Positions 9,996-25,800 of a DNA stretch of 64,000 nt are shown here, in pieces. Each line of letters starts with the position of its first letter. The first letter of the stretch is position 1. Source of the stretch: Phlebopus portentosus (Eukaryota > Basidiomycota > Agaricomycetes > Boletales > Boletinellaceae); NCBI GenBank assembly GCA_037892935.1, contig JAYXKI010000018.1, positions 62,001-126,000 of the forward strand, given 5' to 3'. The notes below the pieces were generated by a model that saw only the letters and a list, made by a program, of their open reading frames with translations, made no database searches and was not told the DNA's origin. The translations under genes and the position numbers were made by a program.

Positions 9996-11106
9996 TTATC
10001 GGATGTAGCCACAATGCCTGAAGAGGGAACGACAGTCGGCCAAGCTAATTGACATAATCTCCCCGTATATACGCCGGAACACCACAAACTCGTCTATCTC
10101 ATCTTCCAAACGGACATTCCGAAGCTGTGAGAATGCGAGCTCAATTGGATTGAAGTCTGGGGAGTAGGCTGGAAGGAATTCGATTCTCATTCCCCTGAGG
10201 CCATCAGAGAGTGAAAAGAGGAGCGATATTGGCAGGAAACGTATTTGATAAGCTCGCGAATTTCTCCCCCTTTGTGAATTGCACAATTGTCTATGACCAT
10301 CGCGGAATTCGGTCCTGGCCATGATTGCATACGGTCCAACAGTCCAGAAATGAAGTCGTAAAACAATGCTGCATTGGAAGAGCCTTCCACAATTGTGCAA
10401 TGTAAGATGCCGTCCAATGAAATAGCTGGAAGAAAGGAATATCTGATGAGCTGGCTGAGATGAAATCTGCAAGTCCCAAACTAGACAAACCGTTTGCTCC
10501 TAAGGAACACTTGTTTGCGAATGGCTTGATGGTCATGTAAAGCCCATGCCTTGTTTCGCAAGTAGGTCCGTCTATCACACGCGCTTTCATCGACAGATAC
10601 CAGTTGCTCTGCCATGTACCGCGAGCTCATCATGAGTCGCTTACTTATGTCTCTTGGCCTCGTTATGCTCAAATGCTTGCTTAGTGATCTATCACAGATG
10701 CAAGGAAGGATCGGAACTCGGGCAACGATCAAAACGAGCTCTCTGAGCCTACCAGTTTCAAAAGGGGAACCAGCCCGTTTTAATGTCATTTCGATTGTGG
10801 TTATCGATGCCTTCTTCGCTTGGATGTCCCAGAGCAGATCCTTGAGCTCAGCAAGATAAAGATCACAACGTCGATCTTATGAACTGAGAAGAAACTGACG
10901 AAATACTGAGCGTACGTAAATGCAAAGCGATGAGTACTTGCCCTTGTTTCTATATATTCTAGTCTAGGACTCTCAGCCGACCACGTCTGGGAGACTCGAT
11001 CACCTCGACGGTGACGATCGATCACATCGCTGATCGTAGATTTCCAGATGCTCGTCAATCCTGCCATGCGCCGAATCGTAAAGCCTCGTTTCGACAGTCC
11101 AAGCAT
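9996..11106 (-). pseudogene. Tc1-like (IS630/Tc1/mariner) transposase relic 1
   Basis: DNA transposase that would cut and paste its own element at TA. Read on the minus strand: an N-terminal helix-turn-helix part (MLGLSKRGFTIRRMAGL.., ~11000-11106), then QLVSVDESACDRR with the first catalytic Asp (~10590-10615), the AMVIDNCAIHKGGE motif with the second Asp (~10270-10300), and YSPDFNPIELAFSQL with the catalytic Glu (~10130-10165). The blocks lie in different frames with stops between them, so the gene is dead. I could not pair terminal inverted repeats. Relic 2 at 31149-32343 has the same motifs. Confidence 0.75.
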
Positions 11107-11905
11107 CGCACGACAATGGCCTTCCGCGATTCATGGAGGAGAGAACGCGTTAAGGTCGGGGAACAGACCGACACGTGACTGTGTCAGCCCGTCACCCTAC
11201 GTTCCCACGTCTGATTTCTGCATCTTGCAATTGCATTCTTGCTTCTCGCACCCTTGCGTGGGCCTGTAGTACTTCTATCATGGGAAACCTTTGGACCTAT
11301 TTGCATGTAATCAGATATTTGTGTTGAGGATAACTGCAATATGCATATTGAAGGGATATTAGGTATATTCTATCACGTGATCGAAGGAAAGGAGAGAATG
11401 AAGTTGCATCAAGCACTCGACGAACAATATTAATTTACTGGCTAGAGAAAAAACAGAAAAGAATAAATTAATATATAGAGTATAATCATATACGACCATC
11501 CGCAACTATTATACCTGACCAGTTGCCTTGATATCTTTTATTGTGGTAAAATGAAAAGTGACACAGTGAGATTGGCGTGAGTTACCAAAGAGCAATAATT
11601 CAAGCTCCGCCTGAGAAAAAACGCGCACGCGGCGAGCTTTGGGAATGCCAGTCACCACAATTAGCTGTATGAAAAAGACTGTAATCACGTGTCCAAATCA
11701 TTATGGAATGAATAATTCACTGTATCCCAAATCTCAGGTTTTTTGCATTTAGCTGTAATATGCAGTGGTTGATAGGTCCTTTCTGTCATCTTGCTACGCA
11801 GCACTCGCAGCACTACTTCACAGTCACCTACCGGAATGGAAGTTCAGATATATCCGCATGCCGATCCTGACAAGCCTCTTTCCGGTCGCCGTTCAGGATA
11901 CTTGC
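11107..11905. other. Intergenic, AT-rich; contains TTTTGCATTTAGCTGTAAT motif
   Basis: No gene supported. Position 11741-11759 carries a motif that recurs at 30103-30125 (inverted) and 58161-58180, each time within ~80 bases of an ATCACRTG, so it may mark the end of an unrecognised repeat. The element at 11906 may begin inside this stretch, since its outer end is not identified. Confidence 0.45.
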
Positions 11906-12242
11906 GTTCTGGCCTCTTGAATTTTGTTCGTGAGCCTTTTCCGAGATTCTTGAAGCCTTCATCTTCTCTTCCAACGCTCGTCTTGGTGAATGTTCTTGGT
12001 TAGATTTGAAGTCGCTCAGAAATCAATATCAGCCTGAGTCCTTATCGGCATTCATGGTCTCCATATTTAGATATCTTTCGATTGTTCACATTGCTCTAAA
12101 TGACTGTGCTGTCATTAATTCGAGCTTCGCAGTCTTAGCCTTTGCTGCGGTGCTACGAAAGGCAATGGATGACTGAAACCTCGGACCCGGCCTATAATAT
12201 AAATAAAGAATCACATTTCGGTAGTAACCTGCGTCAACAACG

Positions 12243-13507
12243 ATGACCCACCCTGCGCTACGTCTGTCTCAGGATCAGAGCGTCGATTTGATCCTCTCGG
12301 AATGGCTCAACCCCCTCTTTTTCTCCGTGCCGTCGCAGACCGCAGAAACTTGTGATGCACCTATAGATTCTCTGCTGTCGATTGTTGCTGAAGCGGCTCT
12401 TACTGAGGGTGACAATGGATCCGGTTGTACATCGAAAGGTTTTCTCTGCATGCTTCTCTTAAGTTCAGTGGTGCTTACACATCCTCCTTCCCTCCAGTGA
12501 ACGAAAATGATAGGACAAACATCCTGGACAAGTATCTTTTAGCAACATTGTCAAGTGTATGGGTCCGAGTCGCTTCTCAAGGAGATTCTTTTCAATTGAC
12601 AGCTACTTTACGTTCAGTCAATACGGAGCGATTCTCTATCCATCCGTCCCAGCCTGTTACATTTGAGGACACCATATGTCAAAATGGATACTTTTGAAGC
12701 ATCGATCACCAATCGCATTGAACGTCGAACATCATTATCTGGTGCATGCCTAAAACCACGTATAAATACCTTATACACTGAATATGGAGGCGACGTACGG
12801 ACCTCCCGTTCCTTGCAGTCACTGGTGTCTAAATACTGCGATATTCACAGGATGCGATAATGCGAAACGAGATTGAACATGAGCAGCAAGAAGCAGACCA
12901 TCAGGAACATGAGAAAGATGCTCATGAAGAGATGAAGGACTTGAAGCAGAGGCGAGCTGATGAGAAGCAAAAGCAGAAGGATGATGAAGAAGCTAAGCGC
13001 GATGCTCAGAACCCTGATCCGCCTTGTCATGGATGCGATGCGAGCACTGCAGATACGCCGTGTGGATGGTACTGGATTCCATGCATCAAATGCGCTCGAG
13101 TATTTTGCGCTGGGTACTTCATTAAATAGCAAGTATAATCAGCTATCATATACAGCATGTTCTCATTGATGCTCTTTTTTATTAGTTACAGAATAACGAC
13201 CAATTTCCAGGGCGGGCCTAAACCAAAAGGACTCGCGAAATTCGAGTTTAATGAAGAGAAAAAGCACGACTTCATTTGTCCAGTCTGTACGAATGAGTGC
13301 CCATGTCCTCAATGCGAACACATTCCCCAACCTAAGTTACCACGAGTACACCGGTTGACAAAATTTCCTTGCTCCGACAGCTACAAGAGAATGATATTAC
13401 GTAATGCAAGGGAGCGGAGGCGGGCAAAACGAGAAAAGATGCGTGTAGAGCGGGAGGCAAACCGAATCTCTCGGAGGAAGGCACGGGAAATACGTTCCAA
13501 TAACTGA
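12243..13507 (+). CDS. CACTA accessory protein, acidic/Lys-rich with Cys clusters (left copy)
   Basis: Multi-exon. Exon 1 starts ATG 12243 (MTHPALRLSQDQSVDLILSE) and probably splices near 12440 (aaag/gttttc..ctccag), reading on as NENDRTNILDKYLLATL. Later exons carry a very charged helix (MRNEIEHEQQEADHQEHEKD, ~12860) followed by Cys pairs (PPCHGCDAS..CGWYWIPCIKC) and, from ~13212, FICPVCTNECPCPQCEH with a basic tail rich in Arg and Lys. The Cys pattern suggests zinc binding and the tail DNA or nuclear targeting. Its partner in transposition is inferred from position only. A near-identical gene exists at 62405-63669. Exact exon joints are not certain. Confidence 0.55.
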
Positions 13508-14089
13508 CTCAAAGATTCGACAGAGGTATAACTAGCCAACTACTGTCTTAACAGTGTACGTAGACTTTGATACCTCTAATGCGCCATGGGCTTGCTTGTC
13601 GTAAGCGCAAGCTGAAGTAGACACTATATCTCGTTACTGTCTTACGAGGGGGATGCCTTACAGCTATTCTGCGCATTGTCATGATTTGCCTACTTGCAAG
13701 CCCCTGTCTCGGCGAAAAGGATCGTTCTGCTTCTGCGTCTCAGGTCCAACTGCTTAGACTAACATCGGTAAGATTTCTGCTATGATCCGCCCGTGATACA
13801 ACAGAACACGATGTTGTACGTAGATTCATAAGATCTATTTGTTACATATCAATTCTAGTGGGCCTACAAATTTGAAAACCAAAAGAATATCGCGAATAGA
13901 TGCGTTCCAGACAGCACTAGAATACTTGTAGAGTGATGTCGAGAGGGTAAATATCGAGAATGAGAATGATTGCAAAGTAGATTCAAAGCTCTGACTGACG
14001 TGAGAAATGATTCTCGGTGAGTCTACTGATTCTCAGGCATTCTCGAGGCATTCTCCGCTGTTCTCTTGGGATACTGATGCTAGGATTGC
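13508..14089. other. Spacer between the two convergent transposon genes
   Basis: No coding frame. Contains a gcttgcttgtcgtaagcgcaagc inverted repeat near 13590-13612 and repeated ATTCTCG-type motifs between 13960 and 14060, possibly 3' UTR and termination sequence for both genes. Confidence 0.4.
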
Positions 14090-17000
14090 CTACTCCTACA
14101 CGAGGTTAGAAAGAATGACGCAGCAAGCAAAAAAAGATCTCACCTTCGAAAGAGAAAGAACAGCTATTACGTTGGGCTGTATTCGAAAGCGAGCGAAGCG
14201 ACATATGACCTGTTGAGGCTCGATCGCGTCAGACCGTCGAGACGATTCTGACGAGAGTGCTTTCCCAGGAAAGTCTGGATAGAAACGGAAAGGATCAAGT
14301 AGCGTATCTAGCTTTCCGCACTCTTGTACCCGGAATTTGACTTTATCGTGGTCGTCGAGAAAGATGTCTTCGATGACACACGGGTCACCGTATGCAACCT
14401 CGTCTTTGGACCGTACAAGAACAAGGCTGTTACCAGTGTGACATTTGTCTGTACTATACTGTCGACCCCTAAAGCAATACCGAGAAAGAGAAACAGCTGA
14501 GATCAGGTGATTAATGACTACAAACAAGACCAGGAATGAAAGTAAGTTGCTCACGCTTCTTTCGGGAACAAACACGATCGTCTTCATTCTCAGCTTGCTC
14601 ATCATGGTCCACTAGCTAACTCCGGTCGAGATTATCTGGATACAGCTTATCGTAGATTCTTCTGCACTCCTTTATAGCCATTGGACATCCAGGTTTTGAG
14701 GACCACAGCTTTATCCTACTAAATGCGACAAAAGAGTCATGAACGGAGCTCTCAAGTTGTCCTATTATTCTAACGTCAGTACTTTCTAAGAACGGGAAGT
14801 GATGGCTCACCAAACTTGTTATTGTTCGGCATCTTTTGCAAGAATCCGATAAGACGCTCGAGGGGAAAGCACCACCATGAATGTGTCGGGCCGAACAGCC
14901 TCATAAATTCGCCAACATGAGTCGCCATATGTAAATTGGTCGTGAGTTTTGCGTTGGGGTGAATCTTCCGAAGTCTGACTATGTATTCCTTAACGTAACG
15001 CTCGTACCGTGCAATCTGATCTGCTGTCGTCGATCGTTTGCAAGCGATTGTTACCGCAGAGACAAGCAGCATAGTATGATCTACTATTTCTCTACAACGT
15101 TGCGATATGTCTTCGCTTGCGTGTTTTGTCCCTTCACCCCACCACGACACGAGAGCAAGTGGCAAGTGGATCGTGCAAAGGACTTTCCATTCATCCGCCT
15201 TGAGTTTCCCGCATTTTGGATCGCCAAAGTCAGGCGGGACACTACTGATCCATGTAGGTGTCGTCGTCTCTTTGATCACACGACGTATATGCTGCAGAAG
15301 GTCGTTAAGTAGGGTTGACTCAACGCAGGCATTTGAAGGTGCAAGAGACATGCTGAAACACTTCAGCAGGCACAGAAATCAGACTCGAGGTCCCAGACAA
15401 GAACGGAATAGGAGACTTGCCCAGTTCGTAAGTGACTTCGCAAAATGTTCCTTCACCACGCGGGATTGGCCCTCTGGAATCTCCGGTTGAAGCTGTAGAT
15501 CGTCGAGAACAAACCGTAGCGAATTCTTTCTGTGATTACAAAGGCGCCTCGTAAATGCTTCGCGCGCCTTCGGGTCATTGCGGTTGGAGGCGTCGACGTA
15601 CGTCGTCAACATCTTATGGATTTTTGCAATGTCCTTGATTTCGTCGTCGCTCAGGCCATGCGGCCCAGAGATAGGCGTGAAATCGTGAAGAAAAGCAGGA
15701 GAACTGTTGGCAACGGATGTTCTTTCCCGCTTTACGGTGAGACGAAGCACGTTCTTGAAGTGATTCTCGGTAATACCTAAAAGCAAGTTGTGCATGGGGT
15801 CTACGACCAGTTGTTTGGTCGGATCCCAGTAAGGGAGGCGGAACAGTTCAGAATAACGGACTCCAAAGCAGTCGAATACTCGATCTTGTAGAGCCGAGGT
15901 TGGCGCATCCTTCCATTCTTGAGCCTTTTGTCTCATTTCAAAGACATCGCGACGCGCAGGAGAGTGAGACGGGTTAGCAATATGCTCCCTGTCCACCTTA
16001 CAAATGGAGCATAAAAATTTGTTGCTCCTGTGGCCTGCTAAGGCGGCTACCTTACGCGCGGCAGGTAGGTCACAGACCACACAGATGATCGCAGCCCGGA
16101 TTAACGGCCATGCCTATGCAACGCAGTTCGAGACAGCCTGACTCCATGATTCCACAGAACTACCATGTCGTCGATGAGCGGTCTTGTGTAGGCGTTTATG
16201 GCCTCGAGATCGGGCTCGTGAGGCCCTGGTATTATACCCACGATATGAAGATTTTCTCTTCGAAATCTCATCTCAGGAGGTAAATTGAGACAGGCCAGAC
16301 TGATTATACCGCAGGACGTAGCTGTGCCTCCAGCTCGATTTCCATGAATATTGAAAAAATCGACGTTCAAGCTGAACGCAAGCCGACCTTCCTGTCCTCT
16401 ATCAAGAAATAGGACATCAGGATCCGGCCCTCGGAAGGATCCAAGGAATGTGCCTCCGAAAATGTCCTCGAGCCTCTGGTGTTGCTTTCCCGCGACTTTC
16501 ACCGCAGTGGCATCGCAAGCGTTGTCAATGTAACGCTCCAAGTCCTCGTGGGAGAAAAGTGTTCCGATGTAGTCCAACACAGAATGGTAAACGTAAGGCT
16601 GAATTGGCCTCTGTATTACGGTGCCTTTTCTGCCGACAGAGCAGCGAGCAACGAGATTAGTACCGCAAATTCCGTCGTCTGGGCGTCGTCTGTTTGTACA
16701 GGTCTCCGGATACGAAGTGTAACCAAGTCGAGCTCATGACGAGGCTCGTACGTCATGTGGCATTTCGAGCAGCTGGCGTAAATCGTCGTCTTGCCGGACA
16801 AATTGAACTTTGAAAGTAAGGTGCGCGGGTCCTTGGGAACTGCATCTAGTAGCATTTGCTCATGGGAAGTACCTGATCGTGTTCGAATCCTAAGAGCTGA
16901 GGAAATCGCGATCTTTACCATGCCGATAATGACACCGATCATATCACGACTAAGCATGAAAATCGCCGAACAGACTATTCCGACAAACATCGTAACTTGC

Positions 17001-17637
17001 ACTAGTTCATCCTCCTCATCGACTGGCGAAATAAAATGGGGTCTAGCAGTACAGTGTCTCTGAGAAAGCAGGTTTAGGTTGGACAGTCCCAGAAAACGCA
17101 CCACAATTGAGTTCACATTCTGGAACAGAATGAGTGGCAATGACGTTTCGATCTCGGAGTCCTCGCAATTCTCAAAGCCGGTCGTCGATTAGACTGCGTT
17201 GTCGATTAATGTCCTGTCTGAGCTGTTTTGTCTTAGGAAGACCTTGCATCTGATTCGATGAAACGCGCAACTGGTTGACCCATCCTTCTACAGCTTCAAG
17301 TGCGTGGGACTCTGGGATACCCGAACCTAGTATGCCGCAAAGAACGCAACGTATCTTGGAGCATATCCACTGCAATCGTCGATCGAGCTACTAAGGATCC
17401 TCTGTCGATTTCAGTGCCACGAGTGCAGTCGCCCGTCCTGTCCCTAGAATAAGCACTGATGTGTCGTACACTTCGAAATATTTCTTTGTACGGTCCCATC
17501 GATTCTGTTGTAGAAGAGTTTCCTTGGGAAGTCACACGACGAGCCAGGTGAATGGCCACCTCAGCACCTTCGATGTACCTGCCCCCCTTTGGACATGAAT
17601 CGCAGGTACAAAATCTCCCTTTCGGCCTCGCAGGCAT
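14090..17637 (-). pseudogene. tnp2-type CACTA transposase, left copy, frameshifted
   Basis: Same protein as the right copy at 58231-61888. ATG at 17637 starts MPARPKGRFCTCDSCPKGG. Compared with the right copy a T is missing near 16720 (protein frame lost after DLVTL) and another near 16100 (lost after RTALHRHGR), and the last exon is stopped at once by TAG (14090-14092). Recognisable blocks: NLSGKTTIYASCSKCHMTY, NLPPEMRFRRENLHIVGIIP, CSICKVDREH, VVDPMHNLLLGI, and the C-terminal LKADEWKVL, HMATHVGEF and GPTHSWWCFPLERLI stretches. Likely defective, but could be driven in trans by the right copy if that one is active. Confidence 0.8.
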
Positions 17638-17745
17638 TTGTGAGATCGAAGCAGGCTGGTCTAAGGAGGAGTCATACAGAGTCCATATATAAAATTTTGG
17701 GCACGTGGTTTTCACGTGCAATGCCGACGACTGAAAAAACATATA

Positions 17746-17875
17746 CACAGGGGGCAGAACCCTATTTCCGAACCTGAAAATTTTGATCCGGAACTGAAAT
17801 TCAGCCAATCAGAGGCGAGCTTTCCAATTCTGTTTCCTATATAAGCGGCTCAGAAACGTAATTCTGCCCCCTGTG
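17746..17875. mobile_element. MITE of 130 bp with 14-bp perfect TIRs
   Basis: Perfect terminal inverted repeats CACAGGGGGCAGAA / TTCTGCCCCCTGTG. Flanked by ATATA on both sides (17741-17745 and 17876-17880), compatible with a 5-bp duplication or a shorter TA-type one. Inside there is a CCAAT motif (near 17803) and CTATATAAG (near 17838), so it could carry a promoter reading rightwards. No coding capacity. Just to the left, 17701-17719 is a small hairpin (GCACGTG..CACGTGC). Confidence 0.75.
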
Positions 17876-17880
17876 ATATA

Positions 17881-18041
17881 CAGGTGGGTACAAAAAGTCT
17901 TTGGCCCCCCTGTTTTAGGAAGGTGATTTGCATGCCTTCTCGGGAAACGAACACCCGTGCCGACATTGAGCAAGTACCATACATAGCATGCAAATCCTCC
18001 TTCCATAAACAGGGGGGCCGAAGACTTTTTGTACCCACCTG
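17881..18041. mobile_element. Tc1/mariner-type MITE, left end of the palindrome
   Basis: 161 bp with ~60-bp imperfect terminal inverted repeats beginning CAGGTGGGTACAAAAAGTC and ending in its inverse; TA on both sides (17879-17880 and 18042-18043). Internal part carries ttaggaaggtgatttgcatgc and its near inverse. A short remnant of the same family lies at 27797-27829. Confidence 0.85.
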
Positions 18042-18373
18042 TAGAACAAGATACGTTACGTACACAGATATATGCATTTCTGTGTAGATCACCCAACATA
18101 AAAGTCCGTATAGTTTTGTCTAGCTGACGTGGTGCTTGATTAGATTTTGAGAGTTGATATATAAAAACTAGACTAGATCTGTATAAGCGAACTATGTAAA
18201 TCTACACAGATCTACGCATGCGAGACTGTGAGTGACGAGGTCAGACGAACTTAGATGCATTTTGACGTGTCGTCCTCTTTGTCTCTTGCCACCACTAGTA
18301 CTGTCATGCCACTCTATCCACCCCCAGCACCTACAAATCATCTCCGTCCCTGCTTCATCCACCTCATTTATGA

Positions 18374-19776
<1,403 letters not shown>

Positions 19777-20162
19777 TTTGTTGTGGAACTATCATCTAGA
19801 AAATGGGCTCAAATATGTTTTCGATAATTTCCTAATAAAGATTTAAATTTACATAAATGGAAATCAGATTTTTTTGGGTGTTGCGCTAGAGAGCATAAAT
19901 ATACGGGAAATATATGACAAACTACACAAAACTACACAAAACTACACAAGACTACACAATTGAGCCTAAGTGATACACACAAAACTACGCAGATGGTCTT
20001 TTTAGCAGAGCTAGATGGTTCGTGCTAATCCTGAAAGTTCAGGAACTTACAATCTAACAGCGAATCCGTGTAGGTAAGCTACATTTCCCATATAGTCGGG
20101 TGTTTTGTCTCTTAACAGCAGACTACACGGACCCGTGATAATCGTGTCAATACACAGTGACT

Positions 20163-20229
20163 CTCAGAAGCACAACATCGCTTCAAAAAAAATATATAGA
20201 CTCTTACAGCGTGTTCAGAAAACCTTGAC
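20163..20229. other. Unique 67-bp centre of the palindrome
   Basis: The only non-mirrored part, containing an A8 run followed by atatata. Would be the loop of a hairpin if either strand is extruded or transcribed. Confidence 0.8.
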
Positions 20230-20615
20230 AGTCACTGTGTATTGACACGATTATCACGGGTCCGTGTAGTCTGCTGTTAAGAGACAAAACACCCGACTAT
20301 ATGGGAAATGTAGCTTACCTACACGGATTCGCTGTTAGATTGTAAGTTCCTGAACTTTCAGGATTAGCACGAACCATCTAGCTCTGCTAAAAAGACCATC
20401 TGCGTAGTTTTGTGTGTATCACTTAGGCTCAATTGTGTAGTCTTGTGTAGTTTTGTGTAGTTTTGTGTAGTTTGTCATATATTTCCCGTATATTTATGCT
20501 CTCTAGCGCAACACCCAAAAAAATCTGATTTCCATTTATGTAAATTTAAATCTTTATTAGGAAATTATCGAAAACATATTTGAGCCCATTTTCTAGATGA
20601 TAGTTCCACAACAAA

Positions 20616-22018
<1,403 letters not shown>

Positions 22019-22350
22019 TCATAAATGAGGTGGATGAAGCAGGGACGGAGATGATTTGTAGGTGCTGGGGGTGGATAGAGTGGCATGACAGTACTAGTGG
22101 TGGCAAGAGACAAAGAGGACGACACGTCAAAATGCATCTAAGTTCGTCTGACCTCGTCACTCACAGTCTCGCATGCGTAGATCTGTGTAGATTTACATAG
22201 TTCGCTTATACAGATCTAGTCTAGTTTTTATATATCAACTCTCAAAATCTAATCAAGCACCACGTCAGCTAGACAAAACTATACGGACTTTTATGTTGGG
22301 TGATCTACACAGAAATGCATATATCTGTGTACGTAACGTATCTTGTTCTA

Positions 22351-22509
22351 CAGGTGGGTACAAAAGTCTTCGGCCCCCTGTTTATGGAAGGAGGATTTGC
22401 ATGCTATGTATGGTACTTGCTCAATGTCGGCACGGGTGTTCGTTTCCCGAGAAGGCATGCAAATCACCTTCCTAAAACAGGGGGGCCAAAGACTTTTTGT
22501 ACCCACCTG
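22351..22509. mobile_element. Tc1/mariner-type MITE, right end of the palindrome
   Basis: Inverted copy of the MITE at 17881-18041, two bases shorter owing to single deletions in an A run and a C run. TA follows at 22510-22511; beyond that the sequence is unrelated to the left flank. Confidence 0.85.
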
Positions 22510-22511
22510 TA

Positions 22512-22806
22512 CACAAATTTTCTGTGTGATGTAAGACAGATTTTTGCGTAGATAAGGAACTTAGGTACGTACGGCTACACAGGCACGTGTTAGGGACCTC
22601 CAATATGCAGTGAGTGTGATCGGTTGTAACATATCCGACCCTGTGTTACACGTTACGGTTGGCTCTTTTCCAGTCAGTAATTTCCGCGAATCTAGCTTGC
22701 ACGCTCCTGCACGTCTGAGCTCACAATGACCAGCACTCATCAAGTGTACCCACGCTGAGGCTGACTCTCGAGGCGATACATACTCTAACGACGATTATTC
22801 ACTGCG
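22512..22806. other. Upstream region of the JmjC gene
   Basis: No coding frame. Probably promoter and 5' UTR of the gene beginning at 22807. Confidence 0.4.
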
Positions 22807-25800
22807 ATGTCTGCCCTTTCAATGTACGATGAGATGACAAGTTCGATGTGCTTAGGACCTAAGGACGACGAGGTGACCCGCACAAGAATCGACGCAGCCA
22901 TCCTTCTTACGCCAGTTGGCGTATCCATCGAGTATTGGAATAAAGCTACAAGGTGGCACACCGTTATTTCTTGCGCGCTTCTTGGTGACCCGGACCAGAA
23001 GAACAACAGGCATGCACTCGTTAGAGGATTATACGGATGCGTCCATGACTTCAACCGCCGTCTGGTCGCCAGTCTGAACTCAAGTTCAACTAGAGATCGG
23101 TCTCTAGCGAGGGCAGCTTGGCACCATGTTATCGAACCTCGCATGAGCAATGAATGGTTGCACGGCCTCCTATTGTGCGTTGTCTTTGATAGAACAATAT
23201 TTGCGATCGACAACAGCGAAGCGGACCGACGACGTTCTCACAAACCTATTGTCGAGCCAACAAAGGACGTACCGCAATGCCTACGAAAAGCGTGGGAATG
23301 CTATTTATTCTGGGATCAGACAATGGACAAGTTTCTCGATTTGTGGGACAAGTCATATCACGATAGCCAGGGAGACACTTTGTTTCCTCGACAATGCGCC
23401 TTGGGAAGCGATGCTAGTATACTTCTACGCGATACCTCGGCGGCTCAGAGCCTGCTGGAAATAGGAAGTCGTAATGGGTTTGTAAGCACATCCGCTGACT
23501 ATGAGATGGAGGAGGATGGTGCTGATGAGTACCCGGGGGACTCGAATGTGGGTGTTGGAGTCGCTCCGGACCAAAGCTCTTCTCTCGCGAATTGCACTAG
23601 CTTTCGTCCAGCAGCTCAGCATACAATCGACGTCGCTCTGCGTGCTAATGGCCACTCAGGTGGAAATCGGGACAATATTATGCATTCACTAATTCGAAGC
23701 GTTAGACAGACGCACTCCGCGGCAAAAATGAACACGATTTTTAATAATTTCTGTCATGCAGCCCTCGGACTGCGAGCTCTAATGTTGGTGAGCTCGATGT
23801 TTAGATCATTCTTTATTTTTTCGTCGCTCAGCTTTACGGTGCCTTATATAAGAGAGGTCTCGACCTCTTTTCGTCCAGGCAAAATGCTCTTCTACCAGAT
23901 TACAAAAGACTTTCTAAACTTCTGATGCAAGTCATCTATCAACGCTCGACAGCACAGGTTCATTGCTCACCTGATTCAGGGAAGAATGCGGAATGGACGT
24001 TCCATCGTTTCTAAGAAGCGAAGACGGCGATTTCCCTGTTCTGCGCGCCTTGTACATGGCTTGCGCAGTCTCGCCTTTCTGCCTTCTGAACGGGAATGCC
24101 TTAACTAGCAATGCCCGCAACCGCATACCCATGTATTGCATCGCTCAGGTGAGTTTTGACGTCGTAAATTTGAATTCCTGTCACTTATTCCTTCAGGCTA
24201 TCACGCTCCCTCGTCTCAAGCCAGATGCTGTTCGTTCAGTTCAAGAACGTAGTCTGATGAACATCGTCATCGAGATGGCACTCAGGGGACCCGTTGTGTT
24301 CGAACAACGGATGCTCGAGCTTATGACTACCTGGCGTAATAAGCGTTTTCAGGAAGGTATTGCTTCAAGACATTTGCCGGAGCCAGGTCGGCTGGAATCC
24401 TTACTTCCAGAAGGTGAGATCTCAGCATTCGCCCTTGAGGTTGTCATGCGATCTATTTCTCCGGTGCAGCCGGCTGTGTCTCTCCAGAGCAGAGTGTCTC
24501 ATCCATTCATTCGGACTCTGGAAATGAGACGCAGAGTCTATCTCCAGAGCCTCGTAGAGGGTGCAATCTCGAAGTGACCCAAAAAGTGCGTCCACGACTC
24601 GAATTGGCGTGTAAAGTGCATCGATCTCAAGGAGAAACAGAAGCACGAGATGACACCCGCGATGACTCACGAGGAATGGCAGGAAATTCGAAAGGAAGCT
24701 GAGGATCAGAACGAGCCTTTGGTAAGAGTAATACGCCACATTGCCCGAGTTGTCCAGAAAAAGCCTGTCGATGTGCTCAATCCGGAGTGGTACACCACAG
24801 CTTTGAGTGATGGTACTGCACGCAAGGTCGAGCGTGTTGGCAACCACGTAGAGGGGAACAACAGCCATGTGCGTTCTGATCGTGAGTCACGGGATTCGAA
24901 GAAGCCCCGAAAAAGGAAGCATGGAAAGCAGCTGGCCGAAGACAGGAACGCTTTGACACCGGAGTCTGAAGACTCTAGTTCTGAGTCGACAGAGAGAGAT
25001 ATTACCCCTGCAAAAAGGATATTCCTTGGCAGTCCCCGTGCCCTCGGGAACGGAGGAAATGATTCGATGGTTTTAAACAGGACATCTGTCGCGGCACCAC
25101 CTTTATACCATGTCACATCAGACCCGACTGGCGATGTAGCGAACACCAATACGACGATATGCGATGGTAATGAGGTTACTTGCATGACATCTCACCATTG
25201 TCCCGTCCGGATATTTCAACAAAACGATTACATCGCTCCTGATGCAAACTCTCGATTTGCGGCCCCGGTACACGACGCAATGGATGAATCTCTTCAGCTC
25301 CCGCGCTCTATCAACGCATTCGAAGACAATTCGCAACCTTTGCGCTATCTTGGCGCTGCCATCCCGACCCCTGACTCGCAGGCGTCTCATCGATCCAACG
25401 GAAGTGAGGATCCGGGCCGTCAAATGATACGACTGAGGTCTTCACTCAGGCCCTGAGTATATCCCACAACTCGATCGATGAAGTGCCGGAAGCTCCAGGT
25501 CATCACGAAACAGCAGGGCAGTGCTCTGATTCGGAAGTTCTGCGCTTGTTTGGCAGTTTGACAGAGGATGATCCAATAAGGGCTAGGAGCAGCTTCATCG
25601 GACTCCCTGATGAGGAGGAAATCGAAATCGAAAAGATCAATAGCCTTGATAACCGTTGCCATGCTCTGAGTTTAAGAAACGTTTGGGAGCTTGCTCCCCT
25701 GAATGTAGGGTGCATTCTATGCAAGTGTTACGGCCTCTAGAACTTACTCGCAAATTCTTAGTTGTCCTGCTACTCTCTGAGTTTGCATGATATTCCAGCT

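Larger units (their letters stand above)
11906..17677 (-). mobile_element. CACTA (EnSpm)-type DNA transposon, left copy
   Basis: About 5.8 kb that recurs inverted at 58189-64000. It holds two convergent genes, an accessory Cys-rich protein (plus strand) and a tnp2-type transposase (minus strand), the usual two-gene layout of CACTA elements. Limits are those of the alignment with the right copy: similarity stops near 17677, and the other limit is set only by the end of the window in the right copy. I did not find a CACTA terminal repeat, so the true ends are unproven. This copy has frameshifts in the transposase. Confidence 0.75.

Noticed and set aside
14096..14605. Stand-alone 169-residue protein with hydrophobic N-terminus (and its twin at 61301-61810)
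   Set aside because: The hydrophobic start is intron sequence; the rest is the C-terminal exon of the tnp2 transposase, continuing through a 48-nt intron.
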